From Capitulum mitella (taxonomy: Eukaryota; Arthropoda; Thecostraca; Pollicipedomorpha; Pollicipedidae): 64,000 bases of DNA. Below, one piece after another: positions 11,371 through 21,549 of this stretch (its first letter is position 1; each line of letters starts with the position of its first letter). Position numbers and translations under genes: made by a program. A model generated the notes under the pieces. That model ran no database searches. It was not told where the DNA came from and was given only the letters and a program-made list of their open reading frames with translations. The stretch covers positions 34,041,101-34,105,100 of the forward strand of contig CP099840.1 of assembly GCA_030062745.1 (NCBI GenBank), given 5' to 3'.

Positions 11371-12847
11371 ACTGAGGCCCTGCATTTCTCTGAGCAGGAT
11401 CGAGGCGGGAACGTGGCGGCGGCGGCATATCCGGCCGACACCGCGACCCCTGGCCGGGGCCTCGGCGCGACCTCATTAACGTGCCGCGCACGCAGCGTGC
11501 CGAGCCCGGCCCGACGGCGGCCGAGCAGATATCTGCGGCCAGTTCCGCCGCGTCGGAGCGCCCGCCACGGGTCCGGCGCTCGGGGACTGCCCTGAGCTGA
11601 CAGTCGCAGGCTGTCTGTCCCGGCGAGTATCCGGGTCACGGCTGCCGTGGAGAGCAGCACGGCTGCCGGGCCGTGCTGCCGCCGGCTGCGGCCGGTCGGC
11701 GTCTGGGCGGCTGCGGAGGGCGGCGGCCGTCTCGGCGCCGTGTCGGCAGCGACCACTTTCCCAGCGCAGCTGCTCTCGCGTTTTCCCTTTTGGAAGTCAT
11801 CCCTTGGCTGCTTGCCATTCATGTCCATACGGCTCGGCTGGAAATCGCTCGGATCAGCCAGCGGGCTCACGCGCCGGCGGCGACCCCGTGCAGGTAACAC
11901 TCCTCGGAAGTCGGACACCGGGTTCTGAATCGCCGGCGACCGCACGCCAGGCGCTCGGCGTCCCTCCGTCCAATGATTTGGGTGCCGCACAACACAAAAG
12001 CTCACGGATGTTGGCAGAGCTTCCTGGCGCAAACGGGATGCAGGGGCGCCGAGTATTTTTTGCGCAGTTTTTTTTTGGCGCGGAAATTGGGCTCCGAGCT
12101 TATATTCCTGAAGCGTGTGCTAATGAGGGATGAACAGAGTGGGTAGCTCCTTGGTAACCATTCCGCCCTTCGAGAGCGTCAATAATTTGGGTTTGTGTTA
12201 ATTATTATCGGCTGTTGTTATGCAGTCAGTGCGACGGATAATGAACCAGTCACCCCGGTCATAACAATGACTGGCTATTATCGCGGGTGACGTGCACAAG
12301 AATACATGTTAACTAATGTCATCGGGCCTTATCAGGTGTAACTGTTAGTCTAAACTGAAGCCCACAGGCCTGCCTGCAAGCGAGTGTGGAAACGCTTTCA
12401 CCGGCGAGGCCGTAAGCCGATTGAGTCTGCTTTAAACTGCAGAAGAAAAAGGGAGCGGAGAGGCTTGGGCGACCACGCGTAACTGTTTTGTACGTCAATA
12501 CTTCCGCGAATCACTCGACAGTGAACGGAAGCTTTCACTGCAAGGTTGCTTGCTTCTTGAGAGCTTTGCCATTTTCATCCGCGATACGCACGAAACGTCT
12601 TCACCATTTTTTTGCGCTCAATACGTTGCTTCCAAGGCCTCCAAGCTAGCTCCACATCACCACGGTTACCTAAGACAGAAGGTTAAGCGCATTTAAAAGC
12701 TGGTGACATCGGGCGTTTCAAACACTGTGCCGAATGCATCCATATATATTTGTAGCTAAAAATGTGGCAAGCTTATTAATCTTTTCATTAAGTGCTTTAA
12801 TAATTTCTACCATGAAGCAGGTCCTGTGTGTACCGCGGCGTATGCAA
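11371..12847. other. Intergenic, no gene recognised
   Basis: A GC-rich block (about 11400-11960) with overlapping open frames on both strands and no recognisable domain, then AT-richer DNA up to the Gypsy element. I see nothing functional. Confidence 0.5.
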
Positions 12848-13024
12848 TGTCGCCACTTTCGCTCCTGTCAGACCCCCGAATGACAATTGGCCCGGGGCCC
12901 TAATGCCACCCTTGGTTTCGATAGCCGAGCCGAATACCCCGAGCCGCACCGAATACAGCCTCTGCTGGATCATCGCGCTGTCTGGTTCTCGTGTGCGACG
13001 CTCCGGCCGCAGATCTGACGGACA
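12848..13024 (+). repeat. 5' LTR of the Gypsy element
   Basis: It begins TGTCGCCACTTTCGCTCC and shares with the 3' copy the blocks CAGACCCC, GGATCATCGCGC, GACGCTCCGGCCGC and GATCTGACGGA. The exact 3' limit is uncertain by about 20 bp. The gag ATG follows closely at 13047. Confidence 0.85.
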
Positions 13025-13046
13025 CGATAACGCGGTTCCGCTCGGG

Positions 13047-13860
13047 ATGAATTCCGAGGGTGTTTCCTCGCCTCCGGCGTTCCCGCCTCAGCCCGGTGAG
13101 CCCAGTGTACCGTGGCGGAAATGGGCGCTCGCGTCAGGGAACTACCTAACGGCGAGCTGGCCTGACTACCTGCGGCCCGGCGGGAGGCGATCCTGTTCCA
13201 CCGTGTTGGAAGTGAGGCGCAGCGGATGTGTCGCACGCCCCGACCAAGCAAGGCGGGGAGGACGCGCATGCTGAGACGCTTCGACGCCTCGCGGAGATTT
13301 ATCAGCCGAAAGGGAATGTCATTACGGAGCGTTTTAAGTGTCGGCACAGCCAGCAGCACGCCGGCGAATCCACGGCGTATTAGCTGGCGGTTTGGCGCGG
13401 CTTGGCCGTGCCGTGCCGTTTCGTTGCGCTCGCGGAGGAGCTCATCCGTGACAAGGTATTGGAATGCATCATGCATCCGACGCTGCGCGCGCGCTCTCTC
13501 CAGGACCGGCATCTCGCCATGGACAACTTGTTGAATATGTCCGAGGGGCACGAGCGATCCCAGCGAGCAGCCGTCACAGTGGCCGCGAATGGTTCGGAGG
13601 CACGCCGGCTGACGTGTCGGCGTGGTTCCCAGCGCCCGGCAGTTTTCGCCGACCGGCAGCCGCCGCAGCAGCCGCCGCAGCAGCCGCCGCAGCAGCGCCC
13701 CGTCGCAGCCGACTCGCCCAGGCGACGGCAGCGTGACACCTGCGGTGCCTTTGGTCAGGGACGACATCGCGAGGGGAAATGATGTCCAGCAAATTGCGCC
13801 ACGTTCCGGAAATGTGGCTCCATTGAGCACTACGCCGTCGTTTGTCATTCGCATAATCGC
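13047..13860 (+). pseudogene. Gypsy gag relic with mutated CCHC knuckle
   Basis: An ATG at 13047 opens a frame with PPAFPPQPGEPSVPWRKW, a typical gag N-terminus. The frame breaks near 13150-13280 and continues with DKVLECIMHPTLRARSLQD and a LLNMSEGHERSQ stretch, the conserved gag helical region. Then come a Q/P-rich segment and a zinc knuckle, CGSIEHYAVVC (13813-13845). The knuckle keeps C-x4-H-x4-C, but the expected first Cys, three residues before, is Phe (TTC at 13804-13806). Several frameshifts are needed to connect the parts. Confidence 0.85.
13657..13695. repeat. 12-bp tandem repeat coding Pro/Gln in gag
   Basis: CAGCCGCCGCAG is repeated about three times and encodes QPPQQPPQQPPQQ in the gag frame. 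It resembles trinucleotide-type slippage and lies between the helical part of gag and the knuckle. Confidence 0.8.
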
Positions 13861-13904
13861 AGACAGGACAACGCATGCTGGGAGCTGCCTGTGCTCGCCC
13901 GTGC

Positions 13905-14148
13905 CAGCCCGGGGTCGGCCAGGATGCTCTGCACCGTCGGGGTGTCGGCTGGCAGTGGCCTGCCGAATCAGACAGCTCTGCAGGCGGACACCGGTGCCTC
14001 GGTCTCGGCGTTCGGCGTGGCCATGGTACGTCGCCTGTTCAGGGGCACCCCTCCGCAGCCGTTTACCGCGCGACTGTTCGATTTCGGCCAGGACCAGATG
14101 CGTGTGCTGAGATTCACGCCGGCCGTAGTAACGCTTAACGGTCGGTGA
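13905..14148 (+). pseudogene. Gypsy aspartic protease relic
   Basis: The frame holds LQADTGASVSAF with the active-site triad DTG followed by Ala (13987-13998). VVTLNGR, the expected downstream strand, stands near 14130-14148. Retroviral-type proteases of this class act as dimers and cut the Gag-Pol polyprotein (family knowledge). A stop follows directly at 14149. Confidence 0.8.
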
Positions 14149-14454
14149 GCCACAACAGCGTTCTACATCATTCAGCCGATGGTGAAGAGGCATTGACTGG
14201 CCCGCAACGACCCAACGACCTGCAAGTTTTATCCTCACCCGGCCACGGGAGAGGTCGACGGCCTGTCCGAGGCGTCAGGGTCCCCGCCGGAACGCAGCGC
14301 CCGCCGCGGCGAGCTCTGTGCACTGCCTGTCGTCAAGAGCTACGGTAACAGGACCATACTAAAATCGGACTCCACTCCCGTGCTTCGTGGACTCCGGCGG
14401 CTTCCTGCCGCAGTCCGAGACGAGGTCCCCGCGGAACCGGACCGCCTCCGGCGA

Positions 14455-14990
14455 TAAGGCGCCATCGAGCCGGTGGACGCCAGCGAGCGGAGCAGCCCAG
14501 TGGTCGTCTCTCGGCAGAAAAATGGGCAGATCCGTCTACGCTTAGATCCACGATCTCTAGATGCGCAGATCGTCCCTGACGTATACCCGCTGCCAACGGC
14601 TGAAGAGCTCCAAAGCCAGCTGCAGGGCAGATTCCACAGCGTCATCGATCTGTGAAGTGCGTACCGCTGGAGCCCGAGCTGAGAGATGCGAGGGCGTTTC
14701 TGACGCATAAGGGTCAATATCATTTTGCCAGAGTCTCCTTTGGATACGACGTCGTCGCCACAGGCCGGACAAAAGAGTATCACGCCGCCCGCCTGAAATG
14801 TGTGCTGGATCCTTTGCTAGACGTGAACCTGTCAGTCAACATGGGCAAGTCGGCCCTCTGCCAGATGCCTTTCTCCTTCTGTGGGTTCGAGCTGCCTGCA
14901 AAGGGCGTCACGTCTCTCCAGTCCCCGTTCGCGCCGTGCAAGATGCACCGCCGCCGGAGAACGTCAACAACCTGATGTCCCTCTTGGACC
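14455..14990 (+). pseudogene. Gypsy reverse transcriptase relic with stop and internal deletion
   Basis: The segment SSPVVVSRQKNGQIRLRLD followed by VYPLPTAEELQSQLQGRFHS and VIDL is the start of a Ty3/Gypsy RT. A TGA at 14653-14655 interrupts the first catalytic Asp motif right after VIDL. Downstream, FG is followed almost at once by YDVV (near 14742). The region that normally lies between them, including most of the YxDD catalytic box, is gone. KCVLDPLLDVNLSVNMGKSALCQ-like text, in shifted frames, marks the end of the RT. The enzyme cannot be functional. Confidence 0.85.
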
Positions 14991-15099
14991 TGCGTGGCTG
15001 TTTTTTCCGGTTCGTTCCAGCGTACGCCGACCCAGCACGCCCCTCTCCAACTAGCGGACCGCTGACAGTCTGACTCTGCGCCCGTTCAACTCACGACTG

Positions 15100-15360
15100 C
15101 AGGTGTCCGTCATGTCTGACGCTAGTGACGAGGGAGCTGGAGCTGTGCTGTCGCAGCTGCAGCCAGGCGGCGCTGAGAAAGCAATCGTCTTCTGGCCGCG
15201 TGGTTTCACAGACGTAGAAAAGAAGTACTCCGGATCAGAGAAAGAGGCTCTGAGCGCCGAGCGTGCGGTGGGGCTCAGGAAAATGTACACACCTCTCGGG
15301 ACGCCACTTCGTGTCACGCGCGGATCGTTCAGCGCTCCGGGCGTGGCTCTCGTCAAAGTC
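15100..15360 (+). pseudogene. Gypsy RNase H relic
   Basis: The frame reads VMSDASDEGAGAVLSQLQ, with the first RNase H catalytic Asp in SDAS (GAC at 15118-15120). GFTDVEKKYSGSEKEAL, with the conserved Glu of the EKEAL motif, follows. After about 15290 the frame drifts away from the family pattern, indicating frameshifts. Confidence 0.82.
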
Positions 15361-15759
15361 CTTCGGACGAGCCGGCACCAGGATCGCGAGCAGGCAGGCT
15401 CGCCTCATGCCGTACTCGTACCAAGCGTAATACGTGTCAGGCGAGCACCTGCCTGCCGCCGACGCGCTGTCGAAAATGCTGGTCGTGACGGAGCCCCGTC
15501 AGCAGCCTTCTCCGACGAAGATGATCAAGTCGTCGCTCTGATCGGCGGCGAGTTTTGCGAGGTGATCATCGAACAGGACCTGCGTGCCGCGTCAGCCGCT
15601 GACGGTGAACTCCAGCTGCTGCGGGACCAAGCTCGACGAGGCTGGCCAGGGACTGCGAAGCAGTGCCGGGAAGCAGTGCGTCCCTTCTTCAACGCCAGGC
15701 ACGAGCCCGCTGTGCCGGCCGGCTAACGGCATCATATTCCGTGGTCCCCAGCTAGTGGT

Positions 15760-16691
15760 CATGCCCGCGAAATGAGGAGTCGCTACCTTCAACTCGCTCA
15801 CAACGCACATGACGGTATGGTGTGCACGAAGTAGATTGTGCGGAGTATGACCTGGTGGCTTCGGATGGACAGGGGCGTGGAGGATCTCGTCAGTCGCCGT
15901 GACCCCTGTCAAACCAGCGGATAAGGCGACGAGTGGTCGAGTCCGTCCGACGCCATGCAGCCCGTGCCGCCGCCAAAACGGCCGGGGTAAAAACTTGGAA
16001 TCAACGTGGTCGACGTCACCAACTCTTCCAGCCGCTCGATTCGCAATCTGCGCGGTGGATTACCAAAGCGAGTGGGCAGAAATAGCCCTGACTCATTCCG
16101 GTGAGTACGCAGACGTCATGAAGTTCGTCAGCACTGTCTTGGTCCGCCAAGGATGCCCTGCCGAGCTGGTATCTGGCAACGGAAGACAGTTTGTCAGTCG
16201 GGAATTTGAGACCTTCCTCCAGCGCCGAGGCGTCCACCACACGAAGTGGATTTTATACTGGCCTCGAACAACTCCGCTGCGAGACGTTTCAATCGAACTT
16301 CCAAGGCGCCGATCGCCCGGGGTAGGTGAATACCAGCGACGTTCGAGGGCAACGCGCGAACGTGTCTGGCTCAGCATCGGGCCGGTCCACACACCACCAG
16401 CGAAAACCCGTCCTCCGAGCGCCGAACATGCCCCGCCGTACCGCCCGCCATCGCAGCTGCGGCCCCAATCGACAGCCATCTGACGGCAACAGTCGCGGAA
16501 CGGCGGTCGGCCAGCAGTGCGGCGCACGACCGGCGGATGGAGTCGTCACTCCAGACATCCACGTCGGAGGTCACGTCCACGTTAAGACCCCAGGGCGTCT
16601 GCCGGAGAGCGTCCTGCGCCTCTCGCAACCTCTTCGCGTCACCAAGAAGGTCGGACCCGCTACCCTCCGGACGTCTGATGGGAAACGTTGA
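15760..16691 (+). pseudogene. Gypsy integrase relic, second catalytic Asp changed to Gly
   Basis: A zinc-binding segment with LQLAHNAHDGMV-type text (frameshifted) and a later paired Cys lies at about 15780-15905. The catalytic core shows AVDYQSEWAEIALTHSG and VRQGCPAEL, then VSGNGRQFVSREFETFLQRR. The second Asp of the D-D-E set is expected in this SGNG box and is Gly here (GGC at 16175-16177). The C-terminal part near 16582-16691 has VKTPGRLPES and RVTKKVGPATL, typical of the extension after the core. It ends about 210 bp before the 3' LTR. Confidence 0.85.
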
Positions 16692-16905
16692 GCGCGACCC
16701 ATCTGGCGAAAGTGCCCCAACAGAGGGCCCGCCAACGAAGCAGAGCCCACCGGCAGATGACCTGTCAGAGGACCAGGACTCGACGGTCCCGGCAGAGCTC
16801 GTCCCGTCGGATGCAGCCGCTCCTGAGCAGTCGAGGCGAAGTAGCCCGTCCGCTGAACTAGTCTGACCGCCTCCAGCGTCCTGTCTTATTCGGGGAGGAA
16901 TTTAG

Positions 16906-17072
16906 TGTCGCCACTTTCCCGCCAGTCAGACCCCACAGTGGCCATTGACGCGAGGGCTCTGACGTCTCCCATGGTTTCGGCTTTACCCTGCACCGCACTG
17001 AATAGCCTCTGTTGGATCATCGCGCGGTATCGGGCCTCGTGTGTGACGCTCCGGCCGCGGATCTGACGGATA
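16906..17072 (+). repeat. 3' LTR of the Gypsy element
   Basis: It begins TGTCGCCACTTTCCCGCC, directly after the purine-rich tract. It ends near GATCTGACGGATA. Divergence from the 5' LTR by many substitutions and small indels points to an old insertion. Confidence 0.85.
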
Positions 17073-17269
17073 CCGCTAAAACTCACATGTCATTCCCGTG
17101 AACAAATGAGCAGCATAAGTTGTTTACATTTAGTTTCTAAGAAATATTGATGTCATGATTACAGAAGAATCAAATGACTTATCTCCCCGCGTCTTTTTCC
17201 TGCAGCGTTAAGTCGTGCCAGGGGCGAATCCAGGGAAGGTGCGGTGGAGGCGATCGGCGAGGCCCGTTC

Positions 17270-17600
17270 CCTGAGACCTGAGAAGGGCCCAAAAAAGGTT
17301 CCTCTCTGACCCAAAAGGGGCCCCGAAGGGGCCCGTGCGAGTTTCATGGCGTATGAGCTTGAAAACCTGACGTGTTTTTAATGCAGTCGGGGGCCTCTGG
17401 GAGGGTTAGATCTGCTGCTATCCCTTAGGCGGATAGCAGAAGCCGTGAAATTTCCGAAGGACACCTGAGACCACAGCAGGGCCCCAACACAGCAGAGTGC
17501 CTCTGAGACCGCCAGAGGGGTCATAGGGCTCCTGAAAGGACAAAGATGATGATTGAGTCCCAAGGATTGCAAAGGGGTGCGGAATGTCATTGGGGCCCGA
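17270..17600. repeat. Degenerate ~22-bp repeat field, copy A
   Basis: Recurring CCTGAGACC, CCTCTGAGACCGCCAGAGG and GGGCTCCTGAAAGGAC-type segments occur at roughly 20-25 bp spacing. The pattern resembles the field at 19850-20180, suggesting two remains of the same satellite or repeat family about 2.5 kb apart. Confidence 0.5.
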
Positions 17601-18205
17601 TTGAGCTCCACAGACCTATGTGGAAAGCTGAAGGTTCTTGATGCAGTCAGAGGGTCTCCGAGAGATCCTCAAGATAAACTAGTTTGCATATGACTCAGAG
17701 CAAGTTGCTTTCCTGAGGTGATGTCGGCCGTGCTCAGTCCGCAGCGGGATCAGGAGGGTGAGACGAACAATCGCAGGCCGTTTGATCCGGACAGTGCTTA
17801 ACAGGCTTAGTCGAACCTTTAATATTAGTGTTTTGTCTTTTTTGGGAACGGATATGGAATCTGAGAGCAGAATTTATTTCGAATTGCCATTTTTCACACA
17901 TCATGCACTTGAATGAGTATTCCACCGTCAAGATTGTTTTTAATATGACCACTTGACCGAATTTCCCCTCCGTATGCAAAATTCCGGGTACTGGCTATAA
18001 CTAGGGACCTTAGAAAGTATTGCGGGGTTCTCACTTTGTCGATATTCTCAGAACAGGGAACCAAAACTAGAGTACGGGCACCGAGGTCCGATGCTATCAC
18101 GTGTGAAGTTAGTATCGTGACTGTTTATGGAGTAACGATTTACCCTCGTCAGCTCTCTGGTTCTCACCGCCTTCGCCAGCTCAGGAGAGGTTAACACGAT
18201 GCCCC

Positions 18206-18233
18206 CACGTCAGGTGTTTCCGCACCTGACGTG
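18206..18233. repeat. Perfect 11-bp hairpin
   Basis: CACGTCAGGTG, a 6-nt spacer TTTCCG, then CACCTGACGTG: perfect arms. No T-run or gene end is nearby, so it is not a terminator of anything recognised. Confidence 0.9.
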
Positions 18234-18328
18234 CTGGAAGCGAAAAGAACAGTAGACAGCCCTTAATGTTCTCGACAAATTTCACTCAGGACATTTTAGG
18301 ATATCTCTTGTTGTTGACCTCCAAGATT

Positions 18329-18344
18329 AGGTCAGACGAGGTCA
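18329..18344 (+). promoter_or_regulatory. Perfect DR4-type AGGTCA direct repeat
   Basis: AGGTCA, spacer GACG, AGGTCA. Direct repeats of this half-site spaced by 4 bp are binding sites for nuclear receptor heterodimers in animals (established knowledge). Several more TGACCT/AGGTCA half-sites lie within 400 bp (near 18315, 18577, 18602 and 18708). No gene is close, so a regulatory role is only a possibility. Confidence 0.3.
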
Positions 18345-19407
18345 AATCCGGTTTTTACGTGATTGCACGATTCTTTCAGGCATTCACGAGGCAATGCTCT
18401 GTAAGAGCCACGGAGACCATAATGGTGTCCAAGTGGTCGGGAAGGTGGCATGACGTCATACAAGGTTACCTCGACCTTGGCCTGGATTGACTTTGAACCG
18501 GTCCTGCACTGTATCGCAGCAGTTTCATTGCATGATAAAAGATAAAGTTGCAACACTTAATACAAATCCCGTAGCTTGACCTGACGTGACATTGATCTTG
18601 AATGACCTCTTACCCGCTACAGAAGTAAACCATGCTCTCATTTGATGCATCTAAACACGCTTAGAGAAGAGAGTCTCAGCAGATCAATTTTCACGGACTG
18701 TGACACAACGTGACCTTGTCGTTAGATGATTTGGTCTTGCATTGGGTGCAAAAAGTCACCTCATAGCCGTATGGTAACTCTAGAACCACTACCAAACAAC
18801 AGTCTGATCTGAAACCACCTGAAAGCACCATTTTGAACAGTACGGTTCAGATTTTCGACATTTGCGCAGGCCCTCGAGAACAAGGTCTCAGCTCAGGTAC
18901 CTGACATGACATGAACTCGACGTTTTTAATGCACATTTTCCATGACATATCATAAATACATTTTCATGTCCCTAAAAAATTCAAAAACTCAGATAGCCAA
19001 AATTTTAAACAATTCGGAGGACCAGTTCAGCATCTGTCCCGGAAAAACCAGAGGATTACACCAACCCCCGTGCTGGCGAGGGTTGATATAGCCGACCGCG
19101 CAGTTAACAGGGAAATGACGTATCGGTTCTAAGATAATGGGGATGTCTACGGGATAACTGTCCTTCCCAAGGAGGTGGCAATTTGGCCAGTGCCTTCGTG
19201 ACAGTTTAATTTGGACTAGGAAACTACGTTTAATTTTTACAATGTACCTTCCTAAACCCAGCTTCTAGAGTTGCTGCCACTTAACGCACTGGGATCGTAT
19301 ATTTATTACAACATATATTAGAAAGAGTACTTAAAAAAGTCACAAAGGCTCCCGACTTTATCTTGAACGGTTCAGGAACTGCAGGCAAAGAACCAGGGGT
19401 GGCTTTT

Positions 19408-19433
19408 TAAGAAAATCCTCCAGGATTTTCTTA
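19408..19433. repeat. Perfect 12-bp hairpin with 2-nt loop
   Basis: TAAGAAAATCCT, CC, AGGATTTTCTTA. The same AAGAAAATCCT word appears again at about 23205. It may be the inner end of a small non-autonomous transposon, because the right-hand neighbour ends GGCTGCGCCTCTG like a hAT terminus, but no target duplication was found. Confidence 0.85.
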
Positions 19434-19629
19434 AGCGGAGGGGCGGAGCTCATTGTGAACTGAAATCATACGAAAACCACCCGACGGAGAGGCGACGTGC
19501 AATGGTTTCCACCAAATTGCGGGCCTAAGGGGGGCGGGCCCCCCGACTCCCCTTGGCTGCGCCTCTGTTTTCCTCCTTTGTTTTCCCTGTTTTCCTTGTT
19601 AAACGTCATGGATTGGCCGGCCGCTGGGA

Positions 19630-19672
19630 GTTCCAATCACAATCACACAATCACAATCACACAATCACAGGC
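19630..19672. repeat. (AATCACA)n short tandem repeat
   Basis: CAATCACAATCACACAATCACA-type units are repeated. Two copies of GG(C)CGxTGGGAGTTC flank the array, at about 19617 and 19671, as a short direct repeat. Confidence 0.8.
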
Positions 19673-19849
19673 CGTTGGGAGTTCGTCACGACCAATCACA
19701 GGCCGTTTCATTGGGTCATCACTTTGAGAATTGAATGGGTTTATTTCCGTTGCGATTTTTGCAGTTCTGGCAACGGCTTTGGAATCACAGTCTCTGAATT
19801 GATTAACAAACGCAAAAAAAAACGCAAAATATTCCCGGAGGTCACTACT

Positions 19850-20180
19850 CTATCGGAGTCCCTAAAATGACCAGAAGGTCTCCTGAAACTACTAAAGCCT
19901 GAGGCGTCCAGAGAGCTCCTGAAATGACCCGATGACGCAGAGGACTGCCAGAGGCGCCTTTGTCATGGCAGAGAGAAGGACCGTTGAAACTGCCTGAGAG
20001 CTCCTTAGAGGGTAACAATGTCCCGGGGACGACAGAAAGGACTCCGAGATGGCCAAAGCCCCTGAAACTGCTAGGTGGGTCTCTGAAACTGTCCGAGGTG
20101 CCCCTGAAAAACTGCCAAAGAAGCTCCTGAGATGCCCCGAGGGGTAGGCGAAACTGTAGGAGAAACCTGAGACCACTAGA
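19850..20180. repeat. Degenerate ~22-bp repeat field, copy B
   Basis: Successive units such as CCCCTGAAACTGCTAGGTGG, TCTCTGAAACTGTCCGAGG, CCCCTGAAAAACTGCC and GCTCCTGAGATGCCCCGAGG occur at about 21-24 bp spacing. The frame stays open on the minus strand for 118 codons because the repeat lacks stops there; there is no sign of a gene. Confidence 0.65.
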
Positions 20181-20699
20181 GGGCACACGGCCAGAGTCCA
20201 CCGAAAGTGCGCCTATGGCTGCCAGAGGGAACCTAACCTAAGCTAACCTAAGCTGGAAAAAGTCTCTGGAAGCTACGAGCGGGCAGAGGGGTTCCTTGAC
20301 CGTTCCTGATCAATTATGTGAAAACTGCCAGATACCGGAAACGGGGTTTCCGTCAAAGAGAGGGATGCAGCAACCTAAAATCCTGCCGTTTTTGTCATGT
20401 TTCGGCCACTTTGTACGGTAACCAGTCGCAAATGCTTCTTAAATCAGGTGCTGCGCTTCAATGTTTTCGGTTACTTTATGCGGCAAAAACGTACAATTAT
20501 ATGAAATATTTGCCCCCGGACCCGCACGGATCCACGCTTTTTTCATGTTGAAGAGCAAAAAACGGGGGACCGGCCGAGAGGGGCCCCGCGCTGATCATGG
20601 CCACCCCCTTCATGGCGAAATCCCCGATCCGCCCCGCATTCGTGGCGGTTGACATGGACATTAAAGTTAACATTTGTCATTTCAGTGGTTCTCTGTTTG

Positions 20700-21508
20700 T
20701 TTCATACTTCAGCAGACAGGTAAGTCTGAAGAATAATAGTCTCAGAAACGAGACAAAACGACATTGACAGAACCCTCCGCAACGCGCAAACACGCACACT
20801 CCCGCCAAACAGAACATCTCTCTTTGAGAGACCTTTATCCCTAGCACCACGAGGACGAGGAACAACATTCCCGAAACTATTCGACCCCAGCACACACCCG
20901 AAACTTTCAAAGCTGCTCTCACTAAGCACCTGTATGTCGTTAAACCACCTTCTCACGGACTCGGACACAAACGCGGCAACACTGTACACACCGATCTGAG
21001 ATTAGGAATGGCAGATCTCAACGCCCATCAGTTCCAAACACAGAACACTGACAGTCCTTCCTGCAGCTGCGGTTCTCCCTCTGAAACCGTTCACCATTAG
21101 GTGCTAGTGTGCCCCAGGTTCATTATGCACACAGCTGAACTTTTTAACAGCATCTCCTAGGTAATTAGCGATAGTTTTTCCACCCTCACACCGACCAAAC
21201 AGCTTGCCGTAATCCCAAGAGGCTTAAATCGTAACGCTATAGAGACTCGCGGGGTTGCCAGTGCCTTGCAGAATTCCACAGCCAAAACAAAACGATAAAG
21301 TAGGCGAACTTACCCTACAGTCACTGGCGAGAAACATCTGTGTCGGCGGTTAATAACAACCGAAGCGGTAAAATGTCGGAAAAGATGTCCCGAACCAAGC
21401 ATAGGCTTTTACACCGATCCCATCGGCCGCGTGGCTGATTGTGAACCGCGTACTGTCCATGTACCATGCGCACGTGACCAATAAAATGATGGTGATGATG
21501 ACGATGAA
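20700..21508 (+). mobile_element. LINE 3' end (C-terminal RT region plus tail)
   Basis: The plus strand encodes, in broken frames, RLGMADLNAHQFQTQ followed by CSCGSPSETVHH and VLVCP. This is the Cys-x-Cys...His...Cys cluster that many LINE ORF2 proteins carry at the C-terminus. A further stretch, TPTKQLAVIPRGLNRNAIE, ends in KAKTKR-like text and a stop near 21297. The 3' end is an AATAAAATGATGGTGATGATG-type tail at 21480-21508. The copy is 5'-truncated (start near 20700 is approximate) and contains in-frame stops. Confidence 0.7.
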
Positions 21509-21549
21509 GCCCTTATTTCAGACTATGCCATACATTAGACGGAAAACTA

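Larger units (their letters stand above)
12848..17072 (+). mobile_element. Ty3/Gypsy LTR retrotransposon, decayed
   Basis: About 4.2 kb. Two direct repeats (12848-13024 and 16906-17072), both starting TGTCGCCACTTTC, flank an internal region that carries, in order, gag with a zinc knuckle, aspartic protease (DTGA), reverse transcriptase, RNase H and an integrase with a C-terminal extension. The order PR-RT-RH-IN is that of the Ty3/Gypsy (Metaviridae) class. A purine-rich tract, CGGGGAGGAA at 16891-16900, sits just before the 3' LTR, where the polypurine tract belongs. No clear primer-binding site or target duplication was found; the base before the 5' LTR and after the 3' LTR do not form a convincing repeat. 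Multiple stops, frameshifts, an internal RT deletion and a changed integrase residue make it inactive. No env-like frame is visible. Confidence 0.93.
17073..20699. other. AT-richer repeat-filled intergenic DNA
   Basis: No gene recognised. Specific items are listed separately: two fields of degenerate 22-bp repeats, an AGGTCA-rich zone with a DR4 element, two perfect short hairpins and an AATCACA repeat. Near 20237-20252 two CCTAA pentamers occur as CCTAACCTAAGCTAACCTAAG, too short to be called telomeric. The ORFs in this stretch are short and unconvincing. Confidence 0.6.

Noticed and set aside
12970..14238. A 422-codon minus-strand ORF
   Set aside because: It is antisense to the Gypsy LTR, gag and protease, whose plus-strand motifs (gag helix, CCHC-like knuckle, DTGA) are clear.
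19394..19565. A second hAT-type MITE (CAGGGGTGGC... to ...GGCTGCGCCTCTG)
   Set aside because: The ends resemble hAT termini, but they do not pair well with each other and no 8-bp duplication flanks them.
20237..20260. Arthropod telomere-like CCTAA units
   Set aside because: Only two or three interrupted pentamers occur, too few to distinguish from chance.
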